64,000 nt of DNA from positions 248,001-312,000 of the forward strand of contig BSDZ01000125.1 of assembly GCA_030268105.1 (NCBI GenBank), given 5' to 3'. The notes under the pieces were generated by a model. It searched no databases, had not been told where the DNA came from, and saw nothing but the letters and a program-made list of their open reading frames with translations. Shown here one piece after another: positions 46,032 through 64,000 of this stretch. This stretch comes from Volvox africanus. Taxonomy: Eukaryota; Chlorophyta; Chlorophyceae; Chlamydomonadales; Volvocaceae. Within the stretch, counting starts at the first letter, position 1; each line of letters starts with the position of its first letter. Made by a program: the position numbers and the translations under genes.

Positions 46032-47966
46032 CTGCAGCATCCAAAGACAACGAACAGAGATATTGTTGAACTCATGAAGTTCAAAAGGAAAAGTTGGCAC
46101 TATCACGAAATGAGTTTTTGGATGCGGGAAACACTGCACCGAGAGCACTATGCCAACGTCCCATGCATTTATGCTGTCGCCCAAGTAACCCGAAAAACAC
46201 ATGCATATTGCATATTTCAGTTTACATAGAAAGTTCTCATTGGTTTGGAGACCAACCATCGCGCCGAAGCTCGGCCGGTCCGCACACCTGGCAAATCGCT
46301 TTCAGCCTGCATCCGTGGAGCGGTGATGCTGAAGGGTTTATCCCGGCAACAACTGTCAAATGATTAGCTGCGAATACAAATGCCAACACTGTAGCTCCGT
46401 TCTTTTCATTAGAGAATTCGCAGTTGGAAGCGAAAACATGTAACGGCTATAAGTCAACGTGTAAAGATAAGTTGGGTTTAGTCATATCATTCATTCTTTT
46501 AATGTTGCAAGGTAACCAAAGAAGCGCAGGCTCGTAACCATGTGCGATCGTATCTTAACTTTACGATGTATTGCCTGACAATCTTAGGGCATTGAGTCGC
46601 AGCACTCATTGCCAATGTTTATCATGTGGCTCATACTATCATGATATATTATCCGTTATATCCTGGCCACGTCAGGGCAGGAGCCAGACAGCATTGCGGC
46701 TTGACACGTGTTCGTTGGGTCTTGGCTGGCTTCAACGGAATTTAATATAAATTTTCCATACAAATATTTTTATTTACGAAAAGCTTATTTGTTTCACCTA
46801 TCGACGTCTGCCTCATCAAGTGCTTGACGGGCGTACCGATGTGAGTCGGTATCCCTCATTCGGAATGGATTATGAAAGTCACAATTGCAAACTATACTTA
46901 CTCATATTCATGGATGTAAGAATATAGTAAGGTTATGCGAATGGGGATGATTCCGGATTTGGTTCTTGCAGCAGCAAGCGCCCCCTAGGTTCCCCCTAGC
47001 CGGCCCACGCGAGCCCCCTTAGGGACGAAAAACGCCTGTTTGTGGGCACAAGCATTCCCAGACACAGCTGATGAGGCCAGGGTAAGGTGATTACCGCAAT
47101 TGTTTCCTGGTGACGACGGATGTCGTGCTGGTTTAGAAGTGGGTCCGTAAAACAAGGTAAAATATTGGGACAACATGGCTAAGCCACATCGTGCATCAAC
47201 AAGAAGTTATAAGATTAAAACTTTTTATACGGATCGTCACCTAGGGCTAGTACGTGGTCCCCCTCCATACTACTGATTTGGCACAATGGTGTTTAAGTGG
47301 CCAGTGCTGATGGGATGGGCTATTTCCTCCATAGTATGAAGGATGAATGTATTAACTTCACACTCACTTGAACATGTATAAATGTAACTCGGAGGGGTAC
47401 GAAATCAAGTAGGACCTTTTATCAAGCACTGAACATGTCCGGGGCGGGAGGTTCGACTGTACGCAGATCGTCACATGGTGCATACACTTGAAGTTTGGGA
47501 CGGTAAGCTTCACAGGAATACGCAAAAAGAGGTGAGGCAGCTTTACAAAGTCAAAATAGAAGTTCATGTCCACAATGCAGTTCACCCCTAAGGTATGATA
47601 GGGTTGGATGCTAGGTGGTAATACCTTGCACACCGCAAACCTGCAACCCTGTCGTCGCCCTGTGGTCGATGCACTAAGGCTCAACGAGGCTCAAGCCTCT
47701 CATGGATTCGGCCGCGGCCAGCTGCCCGAACCCAGGTAAGGTCCTACATACCCTACGACGAAGGTCCAAAGCCTCCAAAACTCTGCTCCTACCATCATGG
47801 GGATCAGGGACCGTTCCTAAGTGCTCACGAGTAATGCCTGCCCTCACGAGTATTACCCCGTCCATCCCATTTCTCCCGGTTGCCCCTCCCTCGCCTGGTG
47901 AGCGGCAACCAAACCTCCAGCTGCTGCCTTGCTATCTCCCCATACATATAAGAAAATGTTTCTCTT
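46032..47966. other. AT-richer intergenic region, no gene recognised
   Basis: May contain the missing 5' exon of the low-complexity gene and the 3' UTR of the gene ending at 47967; TGTAA on minus at 47543-47547 could be its polyadenylation signal. No supported coding exon. Confidence 0.35.
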
Positions 47967-49230
47967 TCAGTCTACAATGCGCCCCTTCGGCTCACGCAGC
48001 AGAGCAAGGTGTGCCATATCTGCTACCGATAAGCGCATGCTGCGGCCGTGCAGTAAGGAAGGGTTGGCTATGATCAGGTCCACAATCTCATCTTTTGGGG
48101 CCTTAAGATCGTGGCAGATGATACGCAGACCGTACTGCAACGCCTCCGCCTGGCGCTGTGTATCGGTCAATAAGCTGGGCTGGATGACGCACATCTGTCG
48201 AGCCTTCTCATAAGGCACCTGAACAGAATACAGGGATCGGACAGATGTGCACTGCCTTATGACAGTGTAAAGAGGACAGCACACAGGCAAACAGACAGAC
48301 GGACCGATAGGTCTGTCCCGGGCACACAGCAAACACACCCGACCCCGACCCCAACTCCAGCCTAACTCCGTCCCCTCACCTCCACAATCTCCGCCACCTT
48401 CTCAACGCGCTCCTTCACCAGCGCCGCTTCCAGCGACAAAAGGCCTTTTTGGCGAAACGCCATGTTCTTCACGGCTGCCAACGGCTCACCCAGCGCACGA
48501 GCCAGCTCCGCCAGCGTATGCTGCTCTGTAGGACGAGTACGGCACATTACAGTGCACATAGATTCCCACTTGCGCTTTTCGCAATTGATTTTTCAGCCGT
48601 CGCAGGACAAATGTGATTTCCTGAAGGCCAAGACCAAGAAAGGAAGCTGGGGCCCCCTTGGGCCCAACCGCCGCCATGAACCGCATGATACATCCGCTTG
48701 TCAGGGAATGGCGTCTTGGCCAGGCGGGTGTGTGCATCGACAAAGAGATGGTGTGAGGTGCAGGGCTGGAAATGGCGCGAAACACTTTGCACAGCACACT
48801 TGTGGGGGAGTGTTCCGCACGCAGGCAAACAGCGGTGATGAGAGTGTGGCAATGCCACAATGGCGAATGAATCAGGGGAGTTGAAGAATTAGAAGGACCA
48901 GTTCTTGTCGGTCAGCCCTTTTGATGGGTGAACTTTATGTGGGTTGGTGTAGTTGGTGCAAGCGCTTGCTGCGCGACAACGGCGCCATGTATTTCCCACG
49001 AACAACCCTGGCAGCTAGTGCGTGAGACCTATCTTGCAAAGACCTCCTCCTGCTTTCGCAATCGCCTGCTAAGCCCTCCCGCTCTACCACGTTTTGCTGC
49101 GAGATCAATGTGCAACTCACGCTCCCCACTCTCCAGCTCTCGAGCTGTGATTATGTTGGAGAGCTCCCAGATGTCGACTGCATTACTTGCCGTGTTTTCT
49201 GGTAGCACAGCCCGCCGTGTGCAGACGCCT
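47967..49230 (-). CDS. mTERF-like organellar nucleic-acid-binding protein, 5' part uncertain
   Basis: Two C-terminal exons are firm: 48380-48525 and 47967-48218, joined in phase 0 and ending at TGA 47967-47969. They contain repeated helical units with the spacing and Pro pattern of mTERF motifs (EIVEVPYEKARQMCVIQPSL, then EIVDLIIANPSLLHGRSM). Upstream exon-like stretches at about 48560-48700 (LGLGLQEITFVLRRLKNQLR) and about 49040-49226 (IWELSNIITARELESGEREL) fit the same gene, but their splice joins are not resolved. mTERF proteins act in chloroplast or mitochondrial transcription and RNA maturation; target and organelle are unknown here. A signal or transit peptide was not identified because the start is missing. 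Confidence 0.5.
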
Positions 49231-49998
49231 GGGTATCGCGCACAGACACGATAGGTAAGAACGGTCTTTCGATAGCCACGATATCAAGTATTGCGTCCAG
49301 AGCGCACCTGCCCGGAAGTGATGCGCACCCTTCAATGCTACATTGTTGACCTGCACATTGTTTGAATTAAGCCCGAATATGATATGATTGAAATTAACGC
49401 CTGGTGCATAGAACCCTAAAGCGCAGGTAGTGGTGCTCACCCGCTGCCCATGAAATGCACAAGCCTTCACTAAACGCGCGTTGTCTGATAGGAGTATAAA
49501 TGGCATCGCGATGTGCAACACAGCGTCTAAGCTAAATGTGATGCTGCGAACTTATCCTATTTGACTTACGACCGTATTCCAATCACTCCAAGAGTCTTGA
49601 TAAAGGACATTTCGAAGAGTGAACTCGTCCTGGACCTGACTTTGGCGCTCCGAAACCCTTCGGATGTGGCTCCGGACTCGACGAGTCGAACGCGGTCCTG
49701 TCATTTGCCGAGCCCGGTGTACCTTCATTTATCTTATTTGATTGCGTCCTGGAGAATGAGGCTTACACAGCAAGGTCTCGGTGCGCGCAGGGCTGTTCAG
49801 GACAGGCAAGTCGTTTCCTGTATCCCTCCCATACGTTTCTCCCGCTACTGCAATTGCAGTCGCATATGATGCACAGCGTATACATCTGTTTCCTCATAAA
49901 AGATCTGCATTTTGTTGCTTGAATCACGCTTTAACGCGTAATCTTATCTGTAACACCTTCGCTATTCGTGACTCAGGGTTGCCAAGTCCTTCCCACGC
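49231..49998. other. Intergenic region upstream of phosphoglucomutase
   Basis: Divergent with the mTERF-like gene. It should contain the promoter and 5' UTR of the PGM gene; an in-frame TGA lies about 25-30 nt before the PGM ATG. No other gene seen. Confidence 0.35.
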
Positions 49999-56315
<6,317 letters not shown>

Positions 56316-58386
56316 GCTATGGGGATTTCTGTGTATTTGAAGAAAGAAAGGAAGGAAAAGGACTGGAGGAAGGAAAACCGGGGGTTAAAGATTGCGCGAG
56401 TGTCGTGGTGATTGAGATTTTTCAAGAGGGCGACTCTTGTCACTGACCACCGCTTGGAAAGACGTGGGGGTTCTCCCCTAATGACTTCCTGAAACGGATA
56501 CGGTGGGGGCAAAAGAAGGGAAAGAACAGTCCGACTTCTATGTGTGTGCAGGATGGTGTTCGCATGCTTTCTGAATCGGGGCTTTCCTTTCGACCGACAC
56601 ATACCTCAACTCTTTGCCATGCGCACTTGGTACTAGCGACGACTTCAGCAGCACATATGATGCAGCAGACAGAGCCGGGTGCACAGCTGCCGTGCGTATT
56701 GTCAGGGGAATGATGTGAGGGGAATTGACGCCTCAAATGCATCTAAGGGACAATGAAACTGCAGTTTTGTCAAATATTTGTAGAAAGCCTGTCCATTTTG
56801 TTAGCTTGTTAGGTTGACTATAGTTGTTCAGACTTCATTTTTGCCTCACAAGACGCGGTTTCATGACAGCTGGTTTTTGTAATGTAGAGGGAAGGGGGAT
56901 GTTTTAAAGTTTGTAAATCGCTCCATGCTTCCATTGAATCATCATCGGGCTGTTGATGATACATCACTTGTCAATCGGTCATATTATGATGACCAGGAGG
57001 GTTGGGCTTGGAATTTCCTCTCTGGGAATTGGGAGGTAAGAAAGGAAACAATCTCAAGTTAGTGAGCGATCTACGTATATCATATATGTAAGTATGCCAA
57101 TGAAGGCAACAGAAACGAACATTTTAAATCACTACGGCACAGCACATACTGTGTGCGATTTTCACAACCATGTCAAGACAAGGCACCACATGATATCCGG
57201 CAGCACGATATCACCATATATAAAACCCTAGATGGGAATGAAGGTTAGACGGGGGTAGGGGAACTGGCTGCGGACACGGTCAAAAGCTCTTCGGCACTTC
57301 AGTGTTGAAGACAGCAGCGCGGGAGTGGCATCGTATGACCGTAACGTCAGATGAGGCGGAAAACAGTCTGAGCGTGCGGGCAAGGCATCTGCGGGTGTAC
57401 AATCCGTCCGTCGTCAGTGCCTTGCCAGGAATGTCGGCTCCCGGGTATTTCGAAGCTCATTGTATTACCATCACTGTTGCAACTGTGTTGTGTTCGCAGG
57501 CACGTGGCGAATGCCCCTCATCCCAATCGCGAGGGCACGGCTCTCCTGAATGAGTTTGTTATGAGGGGTTGGATGGTGATGATGTGCGTTCCGCAAATTG
57601 TACGGGACGATAAAACGCCTCTCTGCAACTTGAGCCTGCTCCCCTCCAACCTCTAAGGCATGTGTCACCTGCGAAACTAGATCGGCGTTCCTGCCGTTAT
57701 ACCGGTCTCCGTTTCTGCTGACCCTTAGCACTTGTTGGTAACTGTACAACACTACTGTCAGGAAGGACAGCACAGCTAATGAACGTTCATCCCAATAATT
57801 TTACACCTCCTGTGATTTGCTGTTACAAACGCGCATGGAAGGATGTTCGTCACACCGAGATGCCTCAGGGGGGGGGCTGGACGGGGAAGGCGAATACACG
57901 AGACATGAACTGGCGAGGTCAGCGAATCTACAACCCCAGATGGACGGAGCTGACGCGCAAATGTCCGTTTATATGGATTCTTCGCGGCATCTTGGCGGTC
58001 TCATTCGTCCGTGCTTCACGCTGCGACGGAGCATCGACTCGCTATCACGCGAGTCGGTCGGTCCAGGGGTCGGTCAGCCAGTTTCACTTGTGAGCCGCCT
58101 TCCAGTAAGCCACGACAAAGCAGTATGACCTCACGTTTAACCCGTATATTGTACCGAATGCTTTTCACAGAATGTTCGTGTGGAACCGCTTGTCAAAGCC
58201 TTCACCTTATCCTCTCAGTTAATATTTGAAGTCAACCATCTTTGAGTCCAGGTTCGTTCCCCAAACGTTGCATAGGGGGTTAATTAAACTTCTTCTTCTT
58301 ACTGTTATTGTCGCCATCATCGTGAAACTGTCGGGATCTCGTTTCGGTTCCCGCCAATCCTACCAGAGACTAACAACCCTTCCCTA
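56316..58386. other. Convergent intergenic region, no gene recognised
   Basis: Lies between the PGM stop (plus) and the IMPase stop (minus). TGTAA occurs at 56878-56882 on plus and, as TTACA, at 57801-57805 and 57823-57827 for minus, so both genes could have 3' UTRs of about 560 nt. Open frames at 57.3-58.2 kb lack motifs and splice support. Confidence 0.4.
56878..56882 (+). terminator. Candidate TGTAA polyadenylation signal of PGM
   Basis: TGTAA 563 nt after the PGM stop codon. Not unique enough to be certain. Confidence 0.4.
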
Positions 58387-61300
58387 CTATCTCTCGTCCC
58401 TTCGCTCTGTCCGTGCCTCTCCCGCCCCCTCCCTTTCCCCCTTCACCGACGCCTCATCCTCTGTGCCAGCCACACGCAGCGACACCCCCATTCCTTTCCC
58501 CGGCGGCCCCGCCTCCCTGCTCCCCAACTCACATTTCGCCAGCACCGCTGCCATGGCCTCAGCCAAATCCCCACTCCCTGCCGCCAACACCCGCCGCGCC
58601 ATGACGTTCCACGTTCCACCCGCGGGATCCAGCACCGCGCCGCCCGCCTCCCAGACCATCAGTGCCCCCGCTGCCACATCCCAGCACCCCCCAAAATTGA
58701 TTTCAAAAAAGGCGTCGCAGCGTCCCAACGCCACGTTGCACAGACCTAGTGCACAAGATCCGGTGCATCGTACCGACCGCATCCGGCCCACCAGCTGTCT
58801 CACACGACCAAACATGGCATCCAGCGTCTCGTCGTCTCGGGCGGTGCCCACCTGAAAACGGAGCGGTGCGCAACCATTACAAGGGATGTAATGTATAGAA
58901 CAGCATGCCCAGGCGCAAACTCGTAATGGCCACTATGCTGGCACGGTGGCCAGGCCGCGGGGGTTGACGACAATGTGTCGGTATTGAAAATTCTGAAATC
59001 TGTGCGGCCAGCATCTTTCTGTGGGCACGTCAGAGAGACCAACAAATATCCCACATGCACATCTTCCAATCCTGGAACTGTCACCGTGTTCCCCCTTGCA
59101 TTTGCACTCCTCCCTCCTCCCAGTATATGACTGGTGTCCTCGCCTTCCCCACCCAGCCGCTCCGCCCGTTCCGTGCGCTTGTCCAGTACCTTCAACCTCA
59201 TCCCCTCCCTTCCTCCCATCCGCACCTCCGTGCCTAACAGTGCCCCCGTAAGTTGTGTTCGACCGGAAACCATCAACCGCTCGCCGTTGAGGTAAGCACC
59301 GCCGCCCTCTGCCGCCACAAAGAGCTCCTCCAGGACGGGGTTGTATACAACACCCACCACCACGAACCCCCCCAGTGTCAAGCCAATGCTGAAGAGGCGA
59401 TGGGGAACATCATGTAAATGCAACGGCCTCTAAGAAAAATCATATCCAGGAAATACCGGTACAGAAGAGATCAAAATGAGTTAGGGACCGGCAAGGGTGT
59501 AGATGGCTTCATGAGTGCTCGGAAATCGGAAGGGGGAGAGAGAACGGGTGGTGCACAGATATAAGCTTACTGGGTAACGGGCCAGCCCTCGATCCGTCGC
59601 CCCCATCTATCTGTTTGCGTATCGTATCGTTTATCGTTCATTAGACCTTATCATGAAGACTGAAGATGGAGGGATGGAAAAACGGGCACGCAGTGTGTGT
59701 TTGCGGACAGCCGCAGCTGAAGAGCTGGAGTATATCGGGCTGGTCCGCAGCGGAGAGGCAATATAGGCCACCTCAACCCCATGAACGTTATGTGCATGAA
59801 GCTTATGTTATACCAATCGCGCTTTATTGTTCATTCCCCCCTATTCCCTCACCGTCAAACACACATGCACACACACGCAGATTCTTGCCTTTCCCGTACC
59901 TTCGCCCGTACTCAGTTATCATTCTGTCGTCACTTAGATTGGTCGCCGCCGCTGTCCCTGTTTCCCGGCATACGCTCCCTCTCTCGGCGGACATGCCCTT
60001 ACATGCATATGACCTGTCCCCTAGGTCCGCACATGTGTGTCACCCCGGCATCAGCGGAGAGGGGCAGCCCCGCACTTGCTGCAGCTTTTACACATTGAGG
60101 CGCTTTTCCGTTTTGAAACGTCCTCTATATGCAGAGTCTTGAGCACGGGTGTGACTCACGACGCGTTACCACTTACAAAGTAATTAAATGAACTGTTTTT
60201 CCTATTTCAATCCGTTCACTGGTTCTCTTTTGTCTGCTTCACGCTCGGATGCATGTGTTCAAATTGTGCTTTATTCCTCTTTCGATTTGACAGAAATGAA
60301 CAGATTGAAAATGAACAGCTTTGAGGTTTTGCAAGAAACCAAAAGACACACACATAGGGCATATTCGCGTATGCGTCTGGGTCCCTGGAGGCCGGAGATG
60401 ACCCGTGCCTACCTGGCTATATAGCTAGCCTCCAGTAGTGTAACAGCTGCAGCTACAAGCTACATCTCAGCAGCCCTACCGACAGCGCCCCACCTTCCCT
60501 GACCAGGCATCACGCCAACTTCCCAGCCCCACATCTTTCCTTTTATTGCCTTGCTTTGGTTTGCATTATCCCTCCTTGTTCCTTTACCCTACCTTGTACA
60601 CACGAATGGAAAGCCGTGCACGAAGTTTGTTGTGCCTGTTTAGGATGCAGGGGCGACGTGGGCGTAAGGTACAAGGAAGATGCCAATTGAGCGCCTCGAG
60701 ACACCCAGAGCTCGCAATTCACCCCTGTGCCTGTTCTATCTCCCCTTCCCTTCCTTCACCGTCCCTGCACCTCGTCCAGACCCTCTCCACTCCGCCCCCT
60801 ATCCCTCGCACCATCCAATGGATCCACCATCCATGTGGGAGCGTCCGTTAGCTGCAGCTCCGAGGTCCCCGCAGCGAAAGTGGCGGCTGAGGACTCCTCC
60901 CCAATGAAGCGGTGGTCGGGGAAGGAGCGGCGGATGCGGCTAAAGATCAGGTCCTGGGGCCAAGGGTGGGGGGTGGGGTGGGGCAGAAGGAAGCGGGGCA
61001 TGGAATCAAAACCACGTCGCTGCGGCCGGAAGCTGACACGGGAAGGATTTGGGAAGAAGACGGTGAGTGATTGAGATCTGGCTGCGGGGGTATATGTGTG
61101 TTTGCGTGTGCCCAGGGTGTATGCGGCCATAAGGGAAGGTTTGCATGCCATGCAGAGATGTGGGTACGGGTAAATTGTAGGTAAGTCCTGGGTTCCGGAA
61201 CAGTCGAAATGCACACGGACAAATATACATTATCGAGCGCGGCCTGGGTCTAGGAGGTAGTAATATATAAGACAGGTGAGGGTGGCCAGATGGTTAAGGG

Positions 61301-61935
61301 TAGTTACGGGAGCTGCACGGTGGTTTGCATGGCGAGGGTGAGTGTCAGTCGTATCGTTGCGATGGCTCGCTGTTCTAGGTTTCTGCATAGGGGAGGGCCC
61401 GTTTTAGGAAGGCATCGCTTGTAGGAATGGCGGCTGGGCAAACTACAGGCCGCAATCCAGGATATTAAAAGCATGCCTGACGGATGGTTAGATGCTCATC
61501 GCGTTGTGCCTGTTGGTTTCCACGGGACGTGTCCTGCCTGGTGTCAGCTTCAAAGCGTCGCTATGGAAGCAGAGAGCACAAACCCACCCAAACAGGAAAC
61601 ATGCTACGTGATTGTTGGGTTGTTTCATTAGTAGGATAAGGGTCAAGTGTGAGGCTGCGGAAGTAATGATGTTCGCAACGCGGGTGCCGGACGGGGGATC
61701 GATGGGTTTCACTTCCGGCGTAACTACCAAATTGCGTGCACCCTTTGTCCTTTACCTCTGCAGCTTTATCTGTTGCTGTAACGAGATCCGCATGATTAAG
61801 CTTTTCCTCAACCTTCTTAGGTTGCTTAAAAGCGTGCTTAATCACTTCACCAGCTGCCAACGCTGCATCAACCGCTACGTTAACATAATCAGCGTACTTA
61901 TGAGATAAGAGAGGAGTGGGTGTGGATTTTATCAT
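58387..61935 (-). CDS. Inositol monophosphatase / L-galactose-1-phosphate phosphatase
   Basis: Minus-strand exons are 61756-61935, 60812-60953, 59226-59388 and 58387-58851 (stop TAG). The sequence follows plant VTC4 in order: ADLVTATDKAAE, HRFIGEESSAA (first metal glutamates), TWMVDPLDG (metal aspartates), SIGLTLGGFVVVGVVYNPVL, VRCTGSCALGLCNVALGRCD and FGGCWDVAAGALMVWEAGG. These are Li+-sensitive, Mg2+-dependent phosphatases acting on inositol-1-phosphate and, in plants and algae, L-galactose-1-phosphate of ascorbate synthesis. The exon at 60812 ends in phase 1 and the one at 59388 starts in phase 2, so a small exon of roughly 41 nt encoding the expected TTNF-VH continuation should lie between them; I did not find it. 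The C-terminus has an extra charged tail of about 40 residues. ATG 61935 is the best start seen; a further 5' exon near 62110 (MAADVQSAW) does not join in phase. Confidence 0.8.
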
Positions 61936-62516
61936 GTGAATATGCACAATGAACGTGAGATAATTTCAATGGGACAGGGTTTCCTCCCAAGTCGCAGTGG
62001 TATGAAACGCAATAGCTTAAAGTAAATATGATACAACCTGTGTGTTTTGATAATATCTTTAGCCAGTCGTATTTAGCAATTGACCAGGCCGACTGCACAT
62101 CAGCCGCCATGTATCTGGCTGCATGAAACCGAGGATCCGTTGCAGGGAGCTAACAGGTTACGGGCTTACATCTATCATACAACTCATTCGAGTTATATCA
62201 ATGGTGAGAGATTATGACAATATTGCTAGTTAGTCTTACCTGCTTACGAAACACGCGTGTGCGTCCTTGGTGGAGGAAGATGCCTGCACCCTGACGATGA
62301 CAAGTCAGAGAAGTTAGTTTATGATCCGCATGCTCCTCTGCTTATTAAATCAACTACTGATCGTGACATGCTCGCTGTTTCTTTTCGTAGAGGGGGCAAC
62401 CTTTTTGGGGCTGCCGGACCGCTTCGTGGCTGTGGAGATTGAGAACGAAGTAAGCATACTTGTATGTGAAGCTTTTATTTTGACAGAGGAATCCAGAAGA
62501 GTTGGTTTGGTTGCAG
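61936..62516. promoter_or_regulatory. Divergent region between IMPase and PAT1, with PAT1 5' exon
   Basis: Head-to-head spacing leaves only about 450-580 bp for two promoters. An exon of PAT1 probably ends at 62450 (GATFLGLPDRFVAVEIENE, then GTAAGC donor, phase 0), entered from a TTTTCGTAG acceptor near 62391. The exon with the PAT1 start codon was not identified. Confidence 0.4.
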
Positions 62517-64000
62517 GCTCCGCCGGCGTTTGACGCTGCCCAGTACTCCTTCTTTGGCGACCTCGCAGCTGCTAGCAGTGCCTTAGAGGGAGCTCTCGAG
62601 GTAGGATCTATACGTTGTAAGGGAGTCGGAGGCAACCACTTGCGGACTGAAGCAGGCCATCGATCTCACAGGACGGTCTTGAAGCTCCACCAGCTGAGGA
62701 GGGCATCTCTAGCCAGGATTACGGATTGCATGGTGCTGATGAAGATAATTTCGCTTTGGAGGAGGAGGAGGATTTGTCGGTTGCGTCGATTTTTCGCCAC
62801 CAACTGGGTTTGGGGCCGGCGAGGTCCCCAACGAAGCGCGTCGACCCGGACGATGACGCCGGCTTAGACGCCCTGTTGACAGACCCACTGTCTGTGGCAA
62901 GAAAGCAGGTGCGTTGCTACGAGCCCTGACCGTATATCCTTGCCTTTCCCGCAGAAATAGAATGCACACCGCAGGCACTCACCCGAAATGTTACCTCTCC
63001 CTCTTCCCCCTCTTTACCGTGCTTACTGTTCCTCTCGCTTGCGCCCAAATCGTCCATGGCTATGCTGACACAGCTGCGAGATGATGACGACTATGACCAC
63101 CGGGAGCTTCCCTCAGAACTCTTTCCAGAGGCGGTGCCAAACTCAGTGACTCCGAAGTCGCAACCGCTCTTCGGCTCCACATCCACTTCCAGGACTTACA
63201 GGTCTTACAGGCTGTTTGACGGCCATGGCGACACGCTTGGTGCCACCGAGTCAAATGATGGCACTGTACCCATTGCCAGCATCCCAGTCGGTATACAGCC
63301 GGAACCACGACAGGCGCTGCAGCTTCCACGGCCATCACCGTTGGGCGACACGTCTGGGTCGGTGCTGTTGCCGATATTGAAAAGGCCGTCACAAACACCT
63401 GTAAAGGCCATGACGTTGGAAGAGCTTGAAGCGCGCATGTTTGGCAACGCCGAAGGGACAGCAGCAGCAGCATGGGCCCCGTCAGCACCGATGTCGATTG
63501 CCGATGCGGTCAGGGTGCACATGTCGTCTGGTGCCATTGGACTGGACGCACTTTCTGCGGCAGGGCCCAACGAGCAGCAATCTGGGGGGATGCTTCCTCG
63601 GCCCGTACCCAGCATGCCGATTGGCAATCCAGGCGCACGGGCTGCCCCACCTCAGGGATCACGCATGCCCGTGATGATGGGGAGCTCGGCGCCGTCGCCG
63701 GGTTTTTTCCATCCGCAGTTGCCGGCTCCGGCGCCGCCTGTGGAGCCCATAGGGCTGGGGTCGCAGCAACCGCAAGGGGCGCTAACATCAACGCACCACC
63801 ACAACCCTTTGCAGAGTGCGGCAACGGCGCATGGGTCTGTGCAGATGCCGATGGGGCTATCACAGCCCCCGCCTGGTACACTGGGCGGCAGCATGTACCC
63901 ACCGCCGTCGCCCATGGGTGCCGGGCAGGTGGGCGCTGGACCTCATACACCAAAACTCATGTACCATGGCAATGGGTTGTTGCCGCTGGCTCCGTCCCAC
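62392..64000 (+). CDS. PAT1: PAT1 mRNA-decapping activator, 5' part (runs off the window)
   Basis: Exons at about 62392-62450, 62517-62600, 62672-62908 and 63074 to beyond 64000 join in phase 0. Near the N-terminus FDAAQYSFFGD matches the FDAxQYAFFG motif that opens PAT1 proteins; an acidic stretch (ADEDNFALEEEEDLS) follows. KAMTLEELEARMFGNAEG matches the second PAT1 element. After that the sequence is Pro/Gly/Gln/Met-rich and disordered, as in the PAT1 central region. PAT1 bridges the DDX6 helicase, LSM1-7 and DCP1/2 in cytoplasmic P-bodies and promotes decapping of deadenylated mRNA. The C-terminal PAT1 helical domain lies beyond the window. The start codon is not located. Confidence 0.75.

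Noticed and set aside
58226..58855. 209-codon plus-strand open frame
   Set aside because: Antisense shadow of the last IMPase exon, whose minus-strand frame carries clear family motifs.

Overview
This is a nuclear, intron-rich chromosome segment from a photosynthetic eukaryote, most likely a chlorophyte green alga of the volvocine/Chlamydomonas type. The evidence is a photosystem-I type light-harvesting gene with a transit peptide, TGTAA polyadenylation signals after several stop codons, many short GT-AG introns with phase-consistent exon joins, C-rich polypyrimidine tracts, GC- and CA/GT-rich simple repeats, and plant/algal-type proteins (an IMPase of the VTC4 kind and an uncharacterised family shared with land plants). 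Base composition looks moderate, so the species is not C. reinhardtii itself. Exon coordinates below were derived by hand from splice sites and reading-phase continuity.

Layout. (1) About 0.8-2.0 kb, minus: 5' part of a TOG/HEAT-repeat microtubule-binding-type protein. (2) 2.36-10.16 kb, plus: complete 11-exon EGF-exostosin (GT47) glycosyltransferase whose introns carry long G-rich hexamer arrays. (3) 11.3-16.5 kb, minus: unrecognised Ser-rich protein with a short helical N-terminal part. (4) 19.0-20.7 kb, plus: complete 8-exon LHCA-type antenna gene. (5) 21.2-31.97 kb, minus: complete 18-exon gene for a 1376-residue homologue of an uncharacterised land-plant family (Arabidopsis AT5G65440/AT4G24610). 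(6) 32-41.4 kb: no intact gene recognised; it holds an HSP70-like relic and a UTP15-like WD40 relic. (7) About 43.3-46.0 kb, minus: low-complexity Ser/Thr/Gly-rich protein. (8) 47.97-49.2 kb, minus: mTERF-like gene, 5' part uncertain. (9) 50.0-56.3 kb, plus: complete 11-exon phosphoglucomutase with a possible N-myristoylation start. (10) 58.4-61.9 kb, minus: inositol/L-galactose-1-phosphate phosphatase. (11) 62.5 kb to the window end, plus: PAT1 mRNA-decapping activator, truncated by the window edge.

The genes do not form one pathway. Their order is that of an ordinary chromosome with some divergent pairs (TOG/exostosin, IMPase/PAT1) and convergent pairs (LHCA/family-5 gene, PGM/IMPase). I found no CRISPR array, no intact transposon, no rRNA and no tRNA that I could support, and no clear novel multi-gene system. 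The most useful leads are the conserved but uncharacterised family-5 protein, the lineage-type protein at 11.3-16.5 kb, the PGM N-terminus, two GC-AG introns, and the relic-rich block at 32-41 kb.
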